A stretch of DNA of 64,000 bases, taken from NCBI GenBank assembly GCA_964442385.1, contig CAYTYZ010000003.1, positions 12,960-76,959 of the forward strand, in the 5' to 3' direction. The DNA comes from CAYTYZ01 sp964442385. Its GTDB lineage: Bacteria > Patescibacteriota > Microgenomatia > UBA12405. The position numbers were made by a program, and so were the translations under genes. Numbering within the stretch: the first letter of the stretch is position 1; the number at the start of each line of letters is the position of its first letter. This document shows, piece after piece, positions 7,492-15,509 of this stretch. The notes under the pieces were generated by a model. That model had not been told where the DNA came from. It did no database searches and was given only the letters and a program-made list of their open reading frames with translations.

Positions 7492-8700
7492 ATGAAACTG
7501 CCCCTAATCATTGCCACCCTGGCATTTAGCCTAATTTTTAGTGGTTATATTTTTTATCAAAACCAACTTCGCAAAAACCAAATTTCCGTTATTGATTCTG
7601 TTAAATCCCAAAACCATGTTCTGAGTGAAGAACTTCTTACGGCAACAAACGAGTTGGCCAGCACCAGTGCCACTTTAACCCAAACCCAAGCCGATTTTGC
7701 CGACCTACGGTCCACCGACCAAGTCAAAAAAAACCAAGAACTTGAGACTGAAATTAAATCTGTTAAATCCAATTTTGGCCTAGCTACCTCTACCTATGAA
7801 GACCTGGTTAAGTTGCGTGAAAAAACTACCAAAACTGGACCCCTGGACGCTCTTTTTGCCCAGTCTCTTGCTTATCTTTCTAAATTTAACTACGCCAGTT
7901 CCTCGGCCTCCTTAAAAAAACTTCAAGCCGATATTGATAAAAAAGAGCAGGAGCTCCTAGCCAGTGTCAAAATTCCAGAAAATGTGAAATCAAGCAATTC
8001 AGCTCCGGCTAGTGGCACTTCTACTCAAAAAGTAACCCTTGATAATGGTTCGGAATTTTTGGTTAATATTTTAGCTGCGGACCTAAAGACTACAAAAGTA
8101 ATTGTCGATACTGCCAGTCCGCAGGACTGCCAAAACGATTGCCCGGTTCTGCCTCTTGGTACTTTTGCTGCTCGTTCCGGCGCTTTTGCCGCCATCAATG
8201 GTCCTTATTTTTGTCCCGCCACATACCCCAGTTGTAGCGATAAAAAGAACAGTTTTGATACCCTGATGATGAACAAAGACAAAAAATATTTTAATAGCGA
8301 CAACAATGTATACAGCTCTGTTCCCGCCGCTATTTTTACCACCACCTCGCGTTTTGTCGATCAATCTTCTCAGTGGGGTAGGGACACCGGAGTAGACAGC
8401 GTGATTGCCGGTCAGCCTATTTTAGTTTTCAATGGCCAAGCCAAATTTGGTGGCGATGGTGATACTAAAAAAACTGGCAAGGGTACCCGTGCCTTTCTGG
8501 GTGCTACCGGCTCCACTGTTTACATTGGACTAGTTTATGGCGCCTCTGTAGCCGATGTCTCCCAAGTTCTGGCCAAGATGGGGATTCAAAACGCCATCAA
8601 CCTTGACTCTGGTGGCTCTACCGCTTTTTGGGCTAATGGTCGCTACCTGGCCGGACCCGGCCGAGACCTTCCTTTTGGCATTCTTTTGGTCAAAAGATAG
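7492..8700 (+). CDS. Anchored phosphodiester glycosidase (NAGPA domain)
   Basis: A 402-residue protein: an N-terminal membrane anchor (LIIATLAFSLIFSGYIFY), a coiled coil of about 100 residues, a Ser-rich linker, then a C-terminal NAGPA/DUF2233-type domain (about 185-402). The domain shows AAINGPYF, GTRAFLG and NLDSGGSTAFW. Family members cleave phosphodiester-linked sugars or act on cell-wall glycans outside the cell. A paired-cysteine insert (CQNDCP, CPATYPSC) suits an oxidising, extracytoplasmic place. An upstream TTG at 7474 is in frame, but TGCTATTAT at 7478-7486 sits 5 bases before the ATG at 7492, which is preferred. Confidence 0.85.
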   Translation: MKLPLIIATLAFSLIFSGYIFYQNQLRKNQISVIDSVKSQNHVLSEELLTATNELASTSATLTQTQADFADLRSTDQVKKNQELETEIKSVKSNFGLATSTYEDLVKLREKTTKTGPLDALFAQSLAYLSKFNYASSSASLKKLQADIDKKEQELLASVKIPENVKSSNSAPASGTSTQKVTLDNGSEFLVNILAADLKTTKVIVDTASPQDCQNDCPVLPLGTFAARSGAFAAINGPYFCPATYPSCSDKKNSFDTLMMNKDKKYFNSDNNVYSSVPAAIFTTTSRFVDQSSQWGRDTGVDSVIAGQPILVFNGQAKFGGDGDTKKTGKGTRAFLGATGSTVYIGLVYGASVADVSQVLAKMGIQNAINLDSGGSTAFWANGRYLAGPGRDLPFGILLVKR

Positions 8701-8738
8701 GTGCAAACGTACGAGACGTGTGGGTGTTATAATCCCAC

Positions 8739-9233
8739 ATGGTGGTAAAAATATTAAAGCTGGATGATACTTTTGAAAATATTTTTCTCATAGTATTTTC
8801 AAGTAAACAAGTTCTTCATTTTAAGGACCTGGGCTATTTTTTTATAATTAAATATCAAAACACTGGCTCTTTTCTGTGCCAATTAAACGAAAATCAGATC
8901 CGGGAGAATAGCCATAACGGAGAATTAACAACTATTTCTGAATATTTAAATTATTTTAAAACCAACAACACTACAATAATTGAATACAATTTCGATATTT
9001 TATCTCAATTAAAATACATAACAGCTGGCACCAAGATTTTTCTTGATGACAGCCAGGGGCTTAGACTAGGTACACTTAAAATTTTAAAGAATAAACACAC
9101 CCAAGAGGATGTGCCATTTTTCTTACCCAATCAAACTTTAAAAGAAGCCTGCATGCACTTTTTGGCAATATATGAAAACCCCAATAAAATAGAACCTACT
9201 GGTCCCCCAACCACAACAGACATCGAGTCCTAG
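8739..9233 (+). CDS. Protein of unknown function
   Basis: A 164-residue soluble protein, rich in Asn, Ile and Phe, with no motif I recognise. The extended -10 TGTTATAAT (8725-8733) ends 5 bases before the ATG, one of the best examples of the leaderless arrangement. Its TAG overlaps the TAG of the convergent AlkD-like gene (shared CTAG at 9230-9233). It resembles in size and composition the unknown gene at 24625, but I cannot show homology by eye. Confidence 0.6.
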   Translation: MVVKILKLDDTFENIFLIVFSSKQVLHFKDLGYFFIIKYQNTGSFLCQLNENQIRENSHNGELTTISEYLNYFKTNNTTIIEYNFDILSQLKYITAGTKIFLDDSQGLRLGTLKILKNKHTQEDVPFFLPNQTLKEACMHFLAIYENPNKIEPTGPPTTTDIES

Positions 9234-9979
9234 CTTTTAGAAATTTTTACACGCATATATTTTTCTTTCTTTTTTCTATCCAGTCTCTCAATGGCATACC
9301 TCAACATTGTCCGGGGAAGTCTAGGGGAGTACATGTCCAAAAATTCAATTAAATATTTTTCTCCGCATCGCTTGCCCATTTCTCGTAGCATCCAACCCAC
9401 CGCCTTGTGAATCAGGTCGTGTTTGTGGCTTAAAAATCTTGGTGCTATGTTCAAGATTAACTCTGGATCTCCCTTGCCAATTTCAAATGCTGTGGCTAGC
9501 ACCGCCATCCGATTTACCCACAAATCCGGCGATTTTACCCATTTTCCCAATAGTGCTTTGTTTTCTATTGCCCGTGGCCCAATTACACGGGGTGTTGCTA
9601 CATCAATCAGGTCCCAATTATTGATTCCTTTACCCACCCCAGTATTAGCAACATATGTTTCAAAGGCCTTTTTCGGTTCATTTTTTGCCAGGGAAATCAG
9701 CAGCAACACTCCCGCCATTCTCACCTCATGATATTTATTTTGTAAAAGTTTTTCTATTGTATTTACGAGTAGGGGCGAGGTTTCCTCGCCCTGTTTTAAA
9801 ACCCCTATCTCTGTCTGACATTTTTTACAATATGCTCTCAGCGCTGGCATGGTAATGCCCAAAAATACATCTCCTTCTCCATATTGCCCCTTGCCTGTCT
9901 TAAAAAATCTTTGCGACCCTTCCGCACGCTTTGGATCACTCAGTCCTTCCAGTCCGGCTATTATTTTTTTATACAACAT
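9230..9979 (-). CDS. AlkD-like DNA alkylation repair glycosylase
   Basis: A 249-residue HEAT-repeat protein of the AlkC/AlkD family: KKIIAGLEGLSDPKRAEGSQRFFKTGKGQYGEGDVFLGI at the N-terminus is read here only in part (the GQYGEGDVFLGI block is typical), followed by the RxAGVLLL, NWDLIDV and WMLREMGKR blocks. Such enzymes remove N3- and N7-alkylated purines from DNA in the cytoplasm. An extra upstream TTG (9982) is possible, but the ATG at 9979 lies 6 bases from AGTATACT, which also serves the divergent gene. Family call is good; enzyme specificity is inferred. Confidence 0.87.
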   Translation of the reverse strand: MLYKKIIAGLEGLSDPKRAEGSQRFFKTGKGQYGEGDVFLGITMPALRAYCKKCQTEIGVLKQGEETSPLLVNTIEKLLQNKYHEVRMAGVLLLISLAKNEPKKAFETYVANTGVGKGINNWDLIDVATPRVIGPRAIENKALLGKWVKSPDLWVNRMAVLATAFEIGKGDPELILNIAPRFLSHKHDLIHKAVGWMLREMGKRCGEKYLIEFLDMYSPRLPRTMLRYAIERLDRKKKEKYMRVKISKS

Positions 9980-9998
9980 CAACAGAGTATACTAAACT
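9980..9998. promoter_or_regulatory. Second bidirectional palindromic -10 promoter
   Basis: The palindrome AGTATACT (9986-9993) gives TATACT on both strands. The plus-strand ATG (9999) is 5 bases away and the minus-strand ATG (9979) is 6 bases away, so one element can serve two leaderless genes. Confidence 0.6.
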
Positions 9999-10904
9999 AT
10001 GCTCACAAAACTCTTTGCTTGGGCCAAGGCCCACAAACTTTCAACTTTTCTACTAGTTATCCTGGCCTATTTGCTTTTAAATAATCAACTCGGAATTAAA
10101 CTCCGTTCTTCTGACTATTCAGGCTCTTTGTATTCCGGTTATGCACCCATGGCCGACACCATTTCTTTGTCTAAAATGGGTGGGGTATCCAATCTGGCAA
10201 TGCCATCCCAGGTCCGCGAGGCTGCCCCAGTTGCAACAGGTCCTCGCATGGTTATCACCGACACCTATCTTTCCGTTTTAGTTAAGTCAGTGCGAGATAC
10301 TGTCGACAAAATTCTTGCTGACACCACCGCCATGTCCGGCTATATGGTGTCAAACAGTCTATCTAATCCAGACCAGGCTGCTACCGCTTCACTAGTCCTC
10401 AGGGTCCCCACCGCCAGTCGAGAAGCCCTTCTTGCAAAAATCCGATCCTACGGCATAAAAGTTACCAGCGAAAACTTAACTGGAACCGATGTTACCGACC
10501 AATATGTCGACAACGAGGCCAGGCTAGCACCGCTTCTTAAAACTAAACAAAAACTGGAAGATCTACTCAATCAAGCCCAAAAAGTCCCTGAAATTCTGGA
10601 AGTACAACGCGAGCTATCTGCTCTCCAGCTTCAAATAGACAACCTAAAAGGTCAACAGGAATATCTCAAAAAATCATCTGAATTAAGTAAAATTACTCTT
10701 TATCTAAGTACCGACGAATACAGCTTGCCTTATGCGCCAGAAGGCAGTTGGCGGCCCGAGGTAATCCTAAAGGAGGCAGTTCGCTCTTTGATCGCCAACC
10801 TAAGGCAACTTGGTACTTTAGCCATTTGGCTGGTCGTTTATAGCCCATTGGTACTCTTAGGCTTTGTTGTTTTCAAAAAGTTTCTTAAAAATAATCGAGC
10901 TTAG
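9999..10904 (+). CDS. DUF4349 membrane-anchored protein
   Basis: A 301-residue protein with an N-terminal signal anchor (about 14-30), a DUF4349 domain with the pattern ITDTYLSVLVKSVRDTVDKI and SLVLRVPTASREALLAKI, a coiled coil (KTKQKLEDLLNQAQKVPEILEVQRELSALQLQID is spread over about 185-220), and a C-terminal membrane helix (about 268-292). DUF4349 proteins are common envelope proteins of unknown function in bacteria. Start set by the palindromic -10 element 5 bases upstream. Confidence 0.88.
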   Translation: MLTKLFAWAKAHKLSTFLLVILAYLLLNNQLGIKLRSSDYSGSLYSGYAPMADTISLSKMGGVSNLAMPSQVREAAPVATGPRMVITDTYLSVLVKSVRDTVDKILADTTAMSGYMVSNSLSNPDQAATASLVLRVPTASREALLAKIRSYGIKVTSENLTGTDVTDQYVDNEARLAPLLKTKQKLEDLLNQAQKVPEILEVQRELSALQLQIDNLKGQQEYLKKSSELSKITLYLSTDEYSLPYAPEGSWRPEVILKEAVRSLIANLRQLGTLAIWLVVYSPLVLLGFVVFKKFLKNNRA

Positions 10905-10922
10905 AAGGTGTTACAATAGCCC

Positions 10923-11399
10923 ATGTTGGCTTTCGAGGCTCTAAATATGGGTCTGCTTCAAAATTATGCTGGAGGTGTTCGACCTGCCAGGTTACACATT
11001 TTTGGTCTTGAGGCCAAAACAGTTGCCATGGACCTACCAGGGGGCTGGCATTACACCGACGAGTGGCTTGGTAAAACTACTGGTGGAGGTAGGGAACTGG
11101 TTGTCCGCAATGGCACTATCGGTTACGTCAGACTGTATGCTGGAGGAACTCACCTGCCTACTGTTGCCGATCTGGGTTTAAACGAAAGTCAGGTTATTGA
11201 ATTTTTAATAAAAAGTATTCAAGCCAGACCAGACACCCGTCTTAATCAAAAAATGTCATTTGATTCTAATCTTTGGTCCTATCTCTATCAACCAACTGAC
11301 TTTGTTAAAGAGCTAGATCTAACCAGCGGTAGAGAAACCATCAAATACTCAAACCGGGTTGTTTTTACCCACTGCTTTCAAATTTCACCAATAAAATAG
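10923..11399 (+). CDS. Soluble protein, possibly DUF5680-like
   Basis: A 158-residue protein with Gly- and Trp-rich motifs (GGWHYTDEWLGKTTGGGREL, then NGTIGYVRLYAGGTH). The pattern of a D/E-W-G-G-G-REL segment followed by a Y..YAGG strand resembles DUF5680-type proteins, a weak resemblance judged by eye. TGTTACAAT (10909-10917) ends 5 bases before the ATG. The last 22 bases overlap the convergent hydrolase gene. Confidence 0.55.
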   Translation: MLAFEALNMGLLQNYAGGVRPARLHIFGLEAKTVAMDLPGGWHYTDEWLGKTTGGGRELVVRNGTIGYVRLYAGGTHLPTVADLGLNESQVIEFLIKSIQARPDTRLNQKMSFDSNLWSYLYQPTDFVKELDLTSGRETIKYSNRVVFTHCFQISPIK

Positions 11400-12184
11400 C
11401 AGATTTCCTTGGCCAGCTCTTCTTCTTTGCCAGTAAAGCCATGGTCAGCGTCTATTATTAGTATGGTTTTTAGCCTCTTTCTTACATCCCGCAAGTACTC
11501 ATCCTTATCCCCAGCCACTGACAACAGGGGAATAGCTATTTTTTCCACCTGATCCTCTATCTCTGGAAACATCGCCCACGACAAAAAGTTAGCAAAGCTA
11601 TGCGGAACATCGTCTTTACCATATAGCGACAGCTGGTCTCCTTTGCCCTCGTCAATCATTTTTTGAGCCTGCAGTTTCTGCTCATCTAAGGTCATATTAA
11701 TTTCTTTTGCAGCATCTATTAATACAGAGTCTTTATCAAATGGCGCCAGCAAGATTACTTTTTCTACCAGATTTTTATATTTTCCACTCAGGCAATATTG
11801 TGCCACCTTGGTAGTTCCCAAGCTATGCCCCTGCAAAATAAATCTACTATACCCCTGTCGTTGCAGTTCCTCTATCCAGGCATCAATATCCAGCCCCGCC
11901 TCTTCTAGTTTTTCGTAAAACGACCCAATATCCCTCCCGCCGCTTCCATAAGGGTATTTATATAACTCGGTTCTACACCCAGTTCCTCTGTGTTGCGCCG
12001 ATACAAATCCCACCCCAATTCTATATAACTCCTCAGCTATTTTATGAATAAATACATTAGTATAAAAGTCACCACAATAACCGTGTAGATGGATTACAAC
12101 AGGCTTGTCTTTATCTCCTTTGCTAAACAAACCTGACAATATTAAATTGTCGCCAGTATGCGTTTGGATTAATTCGTATTTCAT
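11378..12184 (-). CDS. Alpha/beta hydrolase
   Basis: A 268-residue alpha/beta-fold hydrolase. The oxyanion region is HLHGYCGDF (about 32-40), the nucleophile elbow is GHSLGT (about 122-127), an acid is in AGDKDEY (about 231-237) and the His is in DADHGF (about 249-254). No signal peptide, so cytoplasmic. It resembles serine esterases of the DUF1749/YfhR sort; the substrate is not predictable. AGTATACT lies 5 bases before the ATG at 12184. The end overlaps the convergent gene by 22 bases. Confidence 0.87.
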   Translation of the reverse strand: MKYELIQTHTGDNLILSGLFSKGDKDKPVVIHLHGYCGDFYTNVFIHKIAEELYRIGVGFVSAQHRGTGCRTELYKYPYGSGGRDIGSFYEKLEEAGLDIDAWIEELQRQGYSRFILQGHSLGTTKVAQYCLSGKYKNLVEKVILLAPFDKDSVLIDAAKEINMTLDEQKLQAQKMIDEGKGDQLSLYGKDDVPHSFANFLSWAMFPEIEDQVEKIAIPLLSVAGDKDEYLRDVRKRLKTILIIDADHGFTGKEEELAKEICYFIGEI

Positions 12185-12240
12185 ATCACAGTATACTCGC
12201 TGGCCAACCCGAACTTTACCCCAAGTGCTATCATAACTTC

Positions 12241-13482
12241 ATGCTCCAAAAGCCCCTAGTCTTTGTCGACATTGAAACCACCGGGAGTACTCTTGGTCGC
12301 GATCGTATAATTGAGCTGGCCCTTATCCGTGTTGAAAATCAAGTTGTCGTCGAAGAATTTCAAAGTTTTGTTGACCCAGAGATTAGTATAGACAGGTTTA
12401 TCTCAAATCTGACTGGCATTACCAATGCTGATGTTAAATCAGCCCCCTTATTTCCCTTAGTTTTCAAGCAGTGTGCCCATCTTTTTAAGGATGCTATTTT
12501 TGTAGCTCACAATGCTAGCTTCGACTACAATTTTATCAAAAGCGAACTTGCTCAAATTGGCTACGAGTTTGCTCTTCCCAGGTTGTGCACGGTCCGACTC
12601 TCACGCAAACTATATCCCCAATATAAAAGCCATAGTCTAGATAGTATTATCAAACGTCACAGTATCCAGGTTGTAAACCGGCACCGCGCCATGGACGATG
12701 TTCTGGCCACCTGGGCTTGGTGGCAAATAGCCCACCAGGAACACAATCATTCAACTATTTTCAGCCATGTTAACCTTCAGCTAAAACATCAAATTAGCTT
12801 AAGTCAAATCGACGAGTCCACCCTAGCCACCCTTCCTCAAACCCACGGTGTGTATATCTTTTACGACCAGCACCAGATTCCGCTTTTTGTCGGAAGAAGT
12901 CCTAATATTCAAGATGGGGTTCGCTTGCACCTGGCTGATCAAAAGAAAAACAAAACCGATTATAAACTAGCCACCCAGTCTACCCATGTAAAAGGCATTC
13001 CCACCTCTGGAGAACTTTCTAGCCTGCTTCTAGAATCCAAACTTATCCAAGAGCTTCGACCGCTTCATAACAAAAAAACACTTCTCAAAAAACGTTTTTA
13101 CCTGGCTTATGAAGACTTGGAGGCGGGCTACAAAATAGCCAGCTTACAACCTGTAAAAAAGCTTGATTTTAGCCAGGGCAAGATACTTGGAATTTTTACC
13201 AGCCGAAGGGCTTTTACTGACCACTTGTATAACCTAACCACCAAGTACAAACTAGATAAAAAAACAGAAAATCCAACCATCTACAATCTCCGCTTTGATA
13301 TGGCTTTTGCCTCCACTAGCCTCAAACCCTGGACATTTGTCGGCACTAGAACCATCATGGAATACAACCCTGAATATGATCTGCAAGACTCCCTGGTCGT
13401 CAACAATTGGACCATAGAAGGTGAGGAGCCGTCTCTGGAAATCTACCAAATCCTCAAAGATTATTTTCAAAAAAATTCTTAA
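12241..13482 (+). CDS. DEDDh exonuclease fused to GIY-YIG domain
   Basis: A 413-residue protein. Residues 5-165 form a DnaQ/epsilon-like 3'-5' exonuclease: D10-I-E12 in FVDIETTG, FVAHNASFDYNF, and HRAMDDVLAT with the final His and Asp. Residues about 195-290 form a GIY-YIG endonuclease-type domain (HGVYIFYD and LFVGRS). The C-terminal 120 residues are not assigned. The order matches exonuclease/UvrC-like (Cho-type) proteins in other bacteria and suggests DNA repair or proofreading. TGCTATCAT ends 6 bases before the ATG. Confidence 0.88.
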   Translation: MLQKPLVFVDIETTGSTLGRDRIIELALIRVENQVVVEEFQSFVDPEISIDRFISNLTGITNADVKSAPLFPLVFKQCAHLFKDAIFVAHNASFDYNFIKSELAQIGYEFALPRLCTVRLSRKLYPQYKSHSLDSIIKRHSIQVVNRHRAMDDVLATWAWWQIAHQEHNHSTIFSHVNLQLKHQISLSQIDESTLATLPQTHGVYIFYDQHQIPLFVGRSPNIQDGVRLHLADQKKNKTDYKLATQSTHVKGIPTSGELSSLLLESKLIQELRPLHNKKTLLKKRFYLAYEDLEAGYKIASLQPVKKLDFSQGKILGIFTSRRAFTDHLYNLTTKYKLDKKTENPTIYNLRFDMAFASTSLKPWTFVGTRTIMEYNPEYDLQDSLVVNNWTIEGEEPSLEIYQILKDYFQKNS

Positions 13483-13503
13483 CCATAGGTGCTAACATAA
13501 TCT

Positions 13504-13872
13504 ATGCCACCCGATAAAAAGAACAACCTTTTGTCTCTCCCGGCCTTTATTTTTACCTTGGTAGTTTTTTCTTGTATCCAAATTTTATATTTAATTTATA
13601 TTTATATTTTTTCCATTCAAGGTAGCAATGCACTGATTAATAGTTCTTTTACGGCAACAGTTTTATTGCCCTTTCTTATACTTATACCAATTTCTTCTCT
13701 TATCACCACCCTAGCCTTCCTAAACTTTTCTTTTAATGTCCGGGCCGGCTCTCGAATAGCAGTTAGGACCGGAGTAGTTTCTATTATTTCGCTTTTGCTT
13801 CTTTGCTGTATTTTATTTTTTCTAACCTCGCAGCTAGCTTATAAAGCCAACACCCTAAATACAAATTTTTAG
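13504..13872 (+). CDS. Small membrane protein of unknown function
   Basis: A 122-residue protein with three strongly hydrophobic segments (about 14-36, 52-76 and 90-113). No family recognised. TGCTAACAT (13490-13498) ends 5 bases before the ATG. The next gene starts 2 bases after its TAG, so they form a pair. Confidence 0.6.
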   Translation: MPPDKKNNLLSLPAFIFTLVVFSCIQILYLIYIYIFSIQGSNALINSSFTATVLLPFLILIPISSLITTLAFLNFSFNVRAGSRIAVRTGVVSIISLLLLCCILFFLTSQLAYKANTLNTNF

Positions 13873-13874
13873 TT

Positions 13875-14531
13875 ATGCCAATAGTACCCATACTAATACT
13901 AGTAATTGTCTTTTCTTTTATTTATATCTTGTACCTAAACAGACACAGAGATAAGTTATCCAACAATTATCCAGCTTCTAAAAAAAGGTTATTGGCTTAT
14001 CTTGTCTTGTCTATTCTACATATTCCGATGTTCATCTTTACCCTCACTGTTTTTAATGACACAAGGAACGCCTCAAATTTACAGTATCAGCTAAAAAAAT
14101 ACCATAGTAAATTATCCGGATATTATTTTCCCACCACATTGCCACCTGGATATAGTCTGGGGGGGCCACCCTATACCTCCAAACTTACAGATTTTACTGA
14201 TCCTATGGCCATGGATTTTGGGAAGTCGACTCTTAAATTTGATGAAACAATCTTTATTAAACAAAGTAAGATTACACCAGATTTTAATCTGCAGTCTTAT
14301 ATAAAAGACAAGGCGCCCACTGCTACTTTAGTTACGAAAGACGATAAGCCTGACTTTATTGAAGACATCTATAAAACGACCGTAGAGTTTCCCTCAGGAA
14401 AACACGCCATATTGTTTCTAATAAAAACCGAAGACAATCTCTATATTTCTACCGGCGGTGTCCCATCTCTCAACCCTCCAACCGAAGATCAAATCCTGGA
14501 GTTTATTTTTAATTTAAAAAAGGTAAACTAG
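13875..14531 (+). CDS. Membrane-anchored protein of unknown function
   Basis: A 218-residue protein with two N-terminal membrane helices (about 3-21 and 36-58) and an extracytoplasmic domain of about 150 residues with strands such as YYFPTTLPPGYSLGG and KHAILFLIKTEDNLYIS. No cysteine and no recognised family. It follows the 122-residue membrane protein by 2 bases. Its TAG overlaps the TAG of the convergent gene (shared CTAG at 14528-14531). Confidence 0.6.
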   Translation: MPIVPILILVIVFSFIYILYLNRHRDKLSNNYPASKKRLLAYLVLSILHIPMFIFTLTVFNDTRNASNLQYQLKKYHSKLSGYYFPTTLPPGYSLGGPPYTSKLTDFTDPMAMDFGKSTLKFDETIFIKQSKITPDFNLQSYIKDKAPTATLVTKDDKPDFIEDIYKTTVEFPSGKHAILFLIKTEDNLYISTGGVPSLNPPTEDQILEFIFNLKKVN

Positions 14532-14821
14532 CTCCTAAACTCTAGTCCGGCATCTCTTAGCTTCTCATTTAGGATTACTATTGCATCTGGGGTAACCCCA
14601 TGAAGTGACACAATTTCAGTTTCTTTAAATTTTGCCAGCATATGCACCGAAGTCACCCCAATAGTTTCCAAGGCTCGCCTTGTTGGTATGGGGATTTCCA
14701 CAAAAAATTCATTTTTGGAAAGGCGCTGTTTTTCACATACCGGACAAGTCCGGCAACTCTTGCTAATTTTATAGCGATGCCCTCGTGGGCAAGTGCTCAA
14801 CACGTCTTTCGGGTGATGCAT
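14528..14821 (-). CDS. Zinc ribbon plus helix-hairpin-helix small protein
   Basis: A 97-residue protein. The N-terminal half has C..GH and CRTCPVC, a zinc-ribbon-like set. The C-terminal half (IPTRRALETIGVTSVHMLAK ... LHGVTPDAIVILNEKL) resembles the helix-hairpin-helix fold of the RNA polymerase alpha C-terminal domain. It could bind DNA or a polymerase partner. The ATG at 14821 is chosen over an in-frame TTG at 14830. TGTTATAAT lies 8 bases upstream. It is divergent from the copper operon. Confidence 0.7.
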   Translation of the reverse strand: MHHPKDVLSTCPRGHRYKISKSCRTCPVCEKQRLSKNEFFVEIPIPTRRALETIGVTSVHMLAKFKETEIVSLHGVTPDAIVILNEKLRDAGLEFRS

Positions 14822-14839
14822 ACTAGCCAATTATAACAT

Positions 14840-14875
14840 TGACAAAGAATTTACTACCCTATACCCTAGGGTATA
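14840..14875 (+). promoter_or_regulatory. Copper operon promoter with CsoR operator
   Basis: A perfect 16-base palindrome TATACCCTAGGGTATA lies at 14860-14875. It has the AT-flanked CCC-TAGGG shape of known CsoR boxes. Its last A is the first base of the csoR start codon. TTGACA at 14839-14844 would be the -35 and TATACC (14860-14865) a -10 with a short 15-base spacer, so bound CsoR would cover the -10, start site and start codon together. Confidence 0.8.
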
Positions 14876-15129
14876 TGGATAGCAAAGATAAAGCCAAAAA
14901 ACTAATCAAACAAACCCAAGGCACAACCCAGAAAGTTTTAAGCCAGATTGACTCCGACGAGTATTGTCCCAATATTATTCAACAAATCGACTCTATTATT
15001 GGTACTTTAAAGTCAGTCCGCCAAGAACTTCTGGCCGGTCACCTAGACCATTGCCTAGAGCATAGACTTAAAACCGACAAGGCCGGCACTGTCTCTGAAC
15101 TTCTAAAAATATATAAACTTAATCTATGA
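14875..15129 (+). CDS. csoR: CsoR-type copper-sensing repressor
   Basis: An 84-residue all-helical DUF156/CsoR family protein. The Cu(I) ligands are C31, H56 and C60, with exactly the 25- and 4-residue spacings of the founding C36-H61-C65 set. In the absence of copper it would bind the palindrome at its own start codon and repress the operon; Cu(I) would release it. An in-frame TTG at 14839 would put the -35 and operator inside the coding sequence, so the ATG at 14875 is the start. It overlaps the next gene by 4 bases (ATGA). Confidence 0.93.
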   Translation: MDSKDKAKKLIKQTQGTTQKVLSQIDSDEYCPNIIQQIDSIIGTLKSVRQELLAGHLDHCLEHRLKTDKAGTVSELLKIYKLNL

Positions 15130-15509
15130 ATCTAAAAAATATATTTCTAGTCCTGGCTATAAGTATCGCTCTAATTTTTGTTTATAAGGCCGGAGGCTCT
15201 AGCGAATCCAACCAAATTATCTCAACAGCCAAAGTCGAAAATGGCCTTCAAATAGTAGACCTAGTCGCCAAGGGTGGCTACTTTCCTCGTACTATCCAAG
15301 TGCAACCAAACATGCCCATTAAACTAAAGGTAGAAACCAAAAACACATTTGATTGTAGCTCCGCCTTTCAAATTCCTAACCTTAAAATCTCAAAGTCCCT
15401 TCCGCCAAGTGGTGTCACCGAATTTAACATTCCAGCCCTTGCCCCTGGTCAGTCGCTGGAAGGCAACTGCAGTATGTATATGTACAGGTTTACGCTAAAG
15501 GCAGTATGA
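15126..15509 (+). CDS. Membrane-anchored cupredoxin-like protein
   Basis: A 127-residue protein with an N-terminal anchor (about 3-21) and a cupredoxin-type beta sandwich. Cys77 (NTFDCSSAF) and the C-terminal NCSMYMYRF with C115, M117 and M119 match the Cys/Met ligand loop of small copper-binding cupredoxins of the EfeO/quinol-oxidase sort. It probably binds or buffers copper outside the membrane. It overlaps csoR and copA by 4 bases each, so it is translated as part of the copper operon. Confidence 0.85.
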   Translation: MNLKNIFLVLAISIALIFVYKAGGSSESNQIISTAKVENGLQIVDLVAKGGYFPRTIQVQPNMPIKLKVETKNTFDCSSAFQIPNLKISKSLPPSGVTEFNIPALAPGQSLEGNCSMYMYRFTLKAV

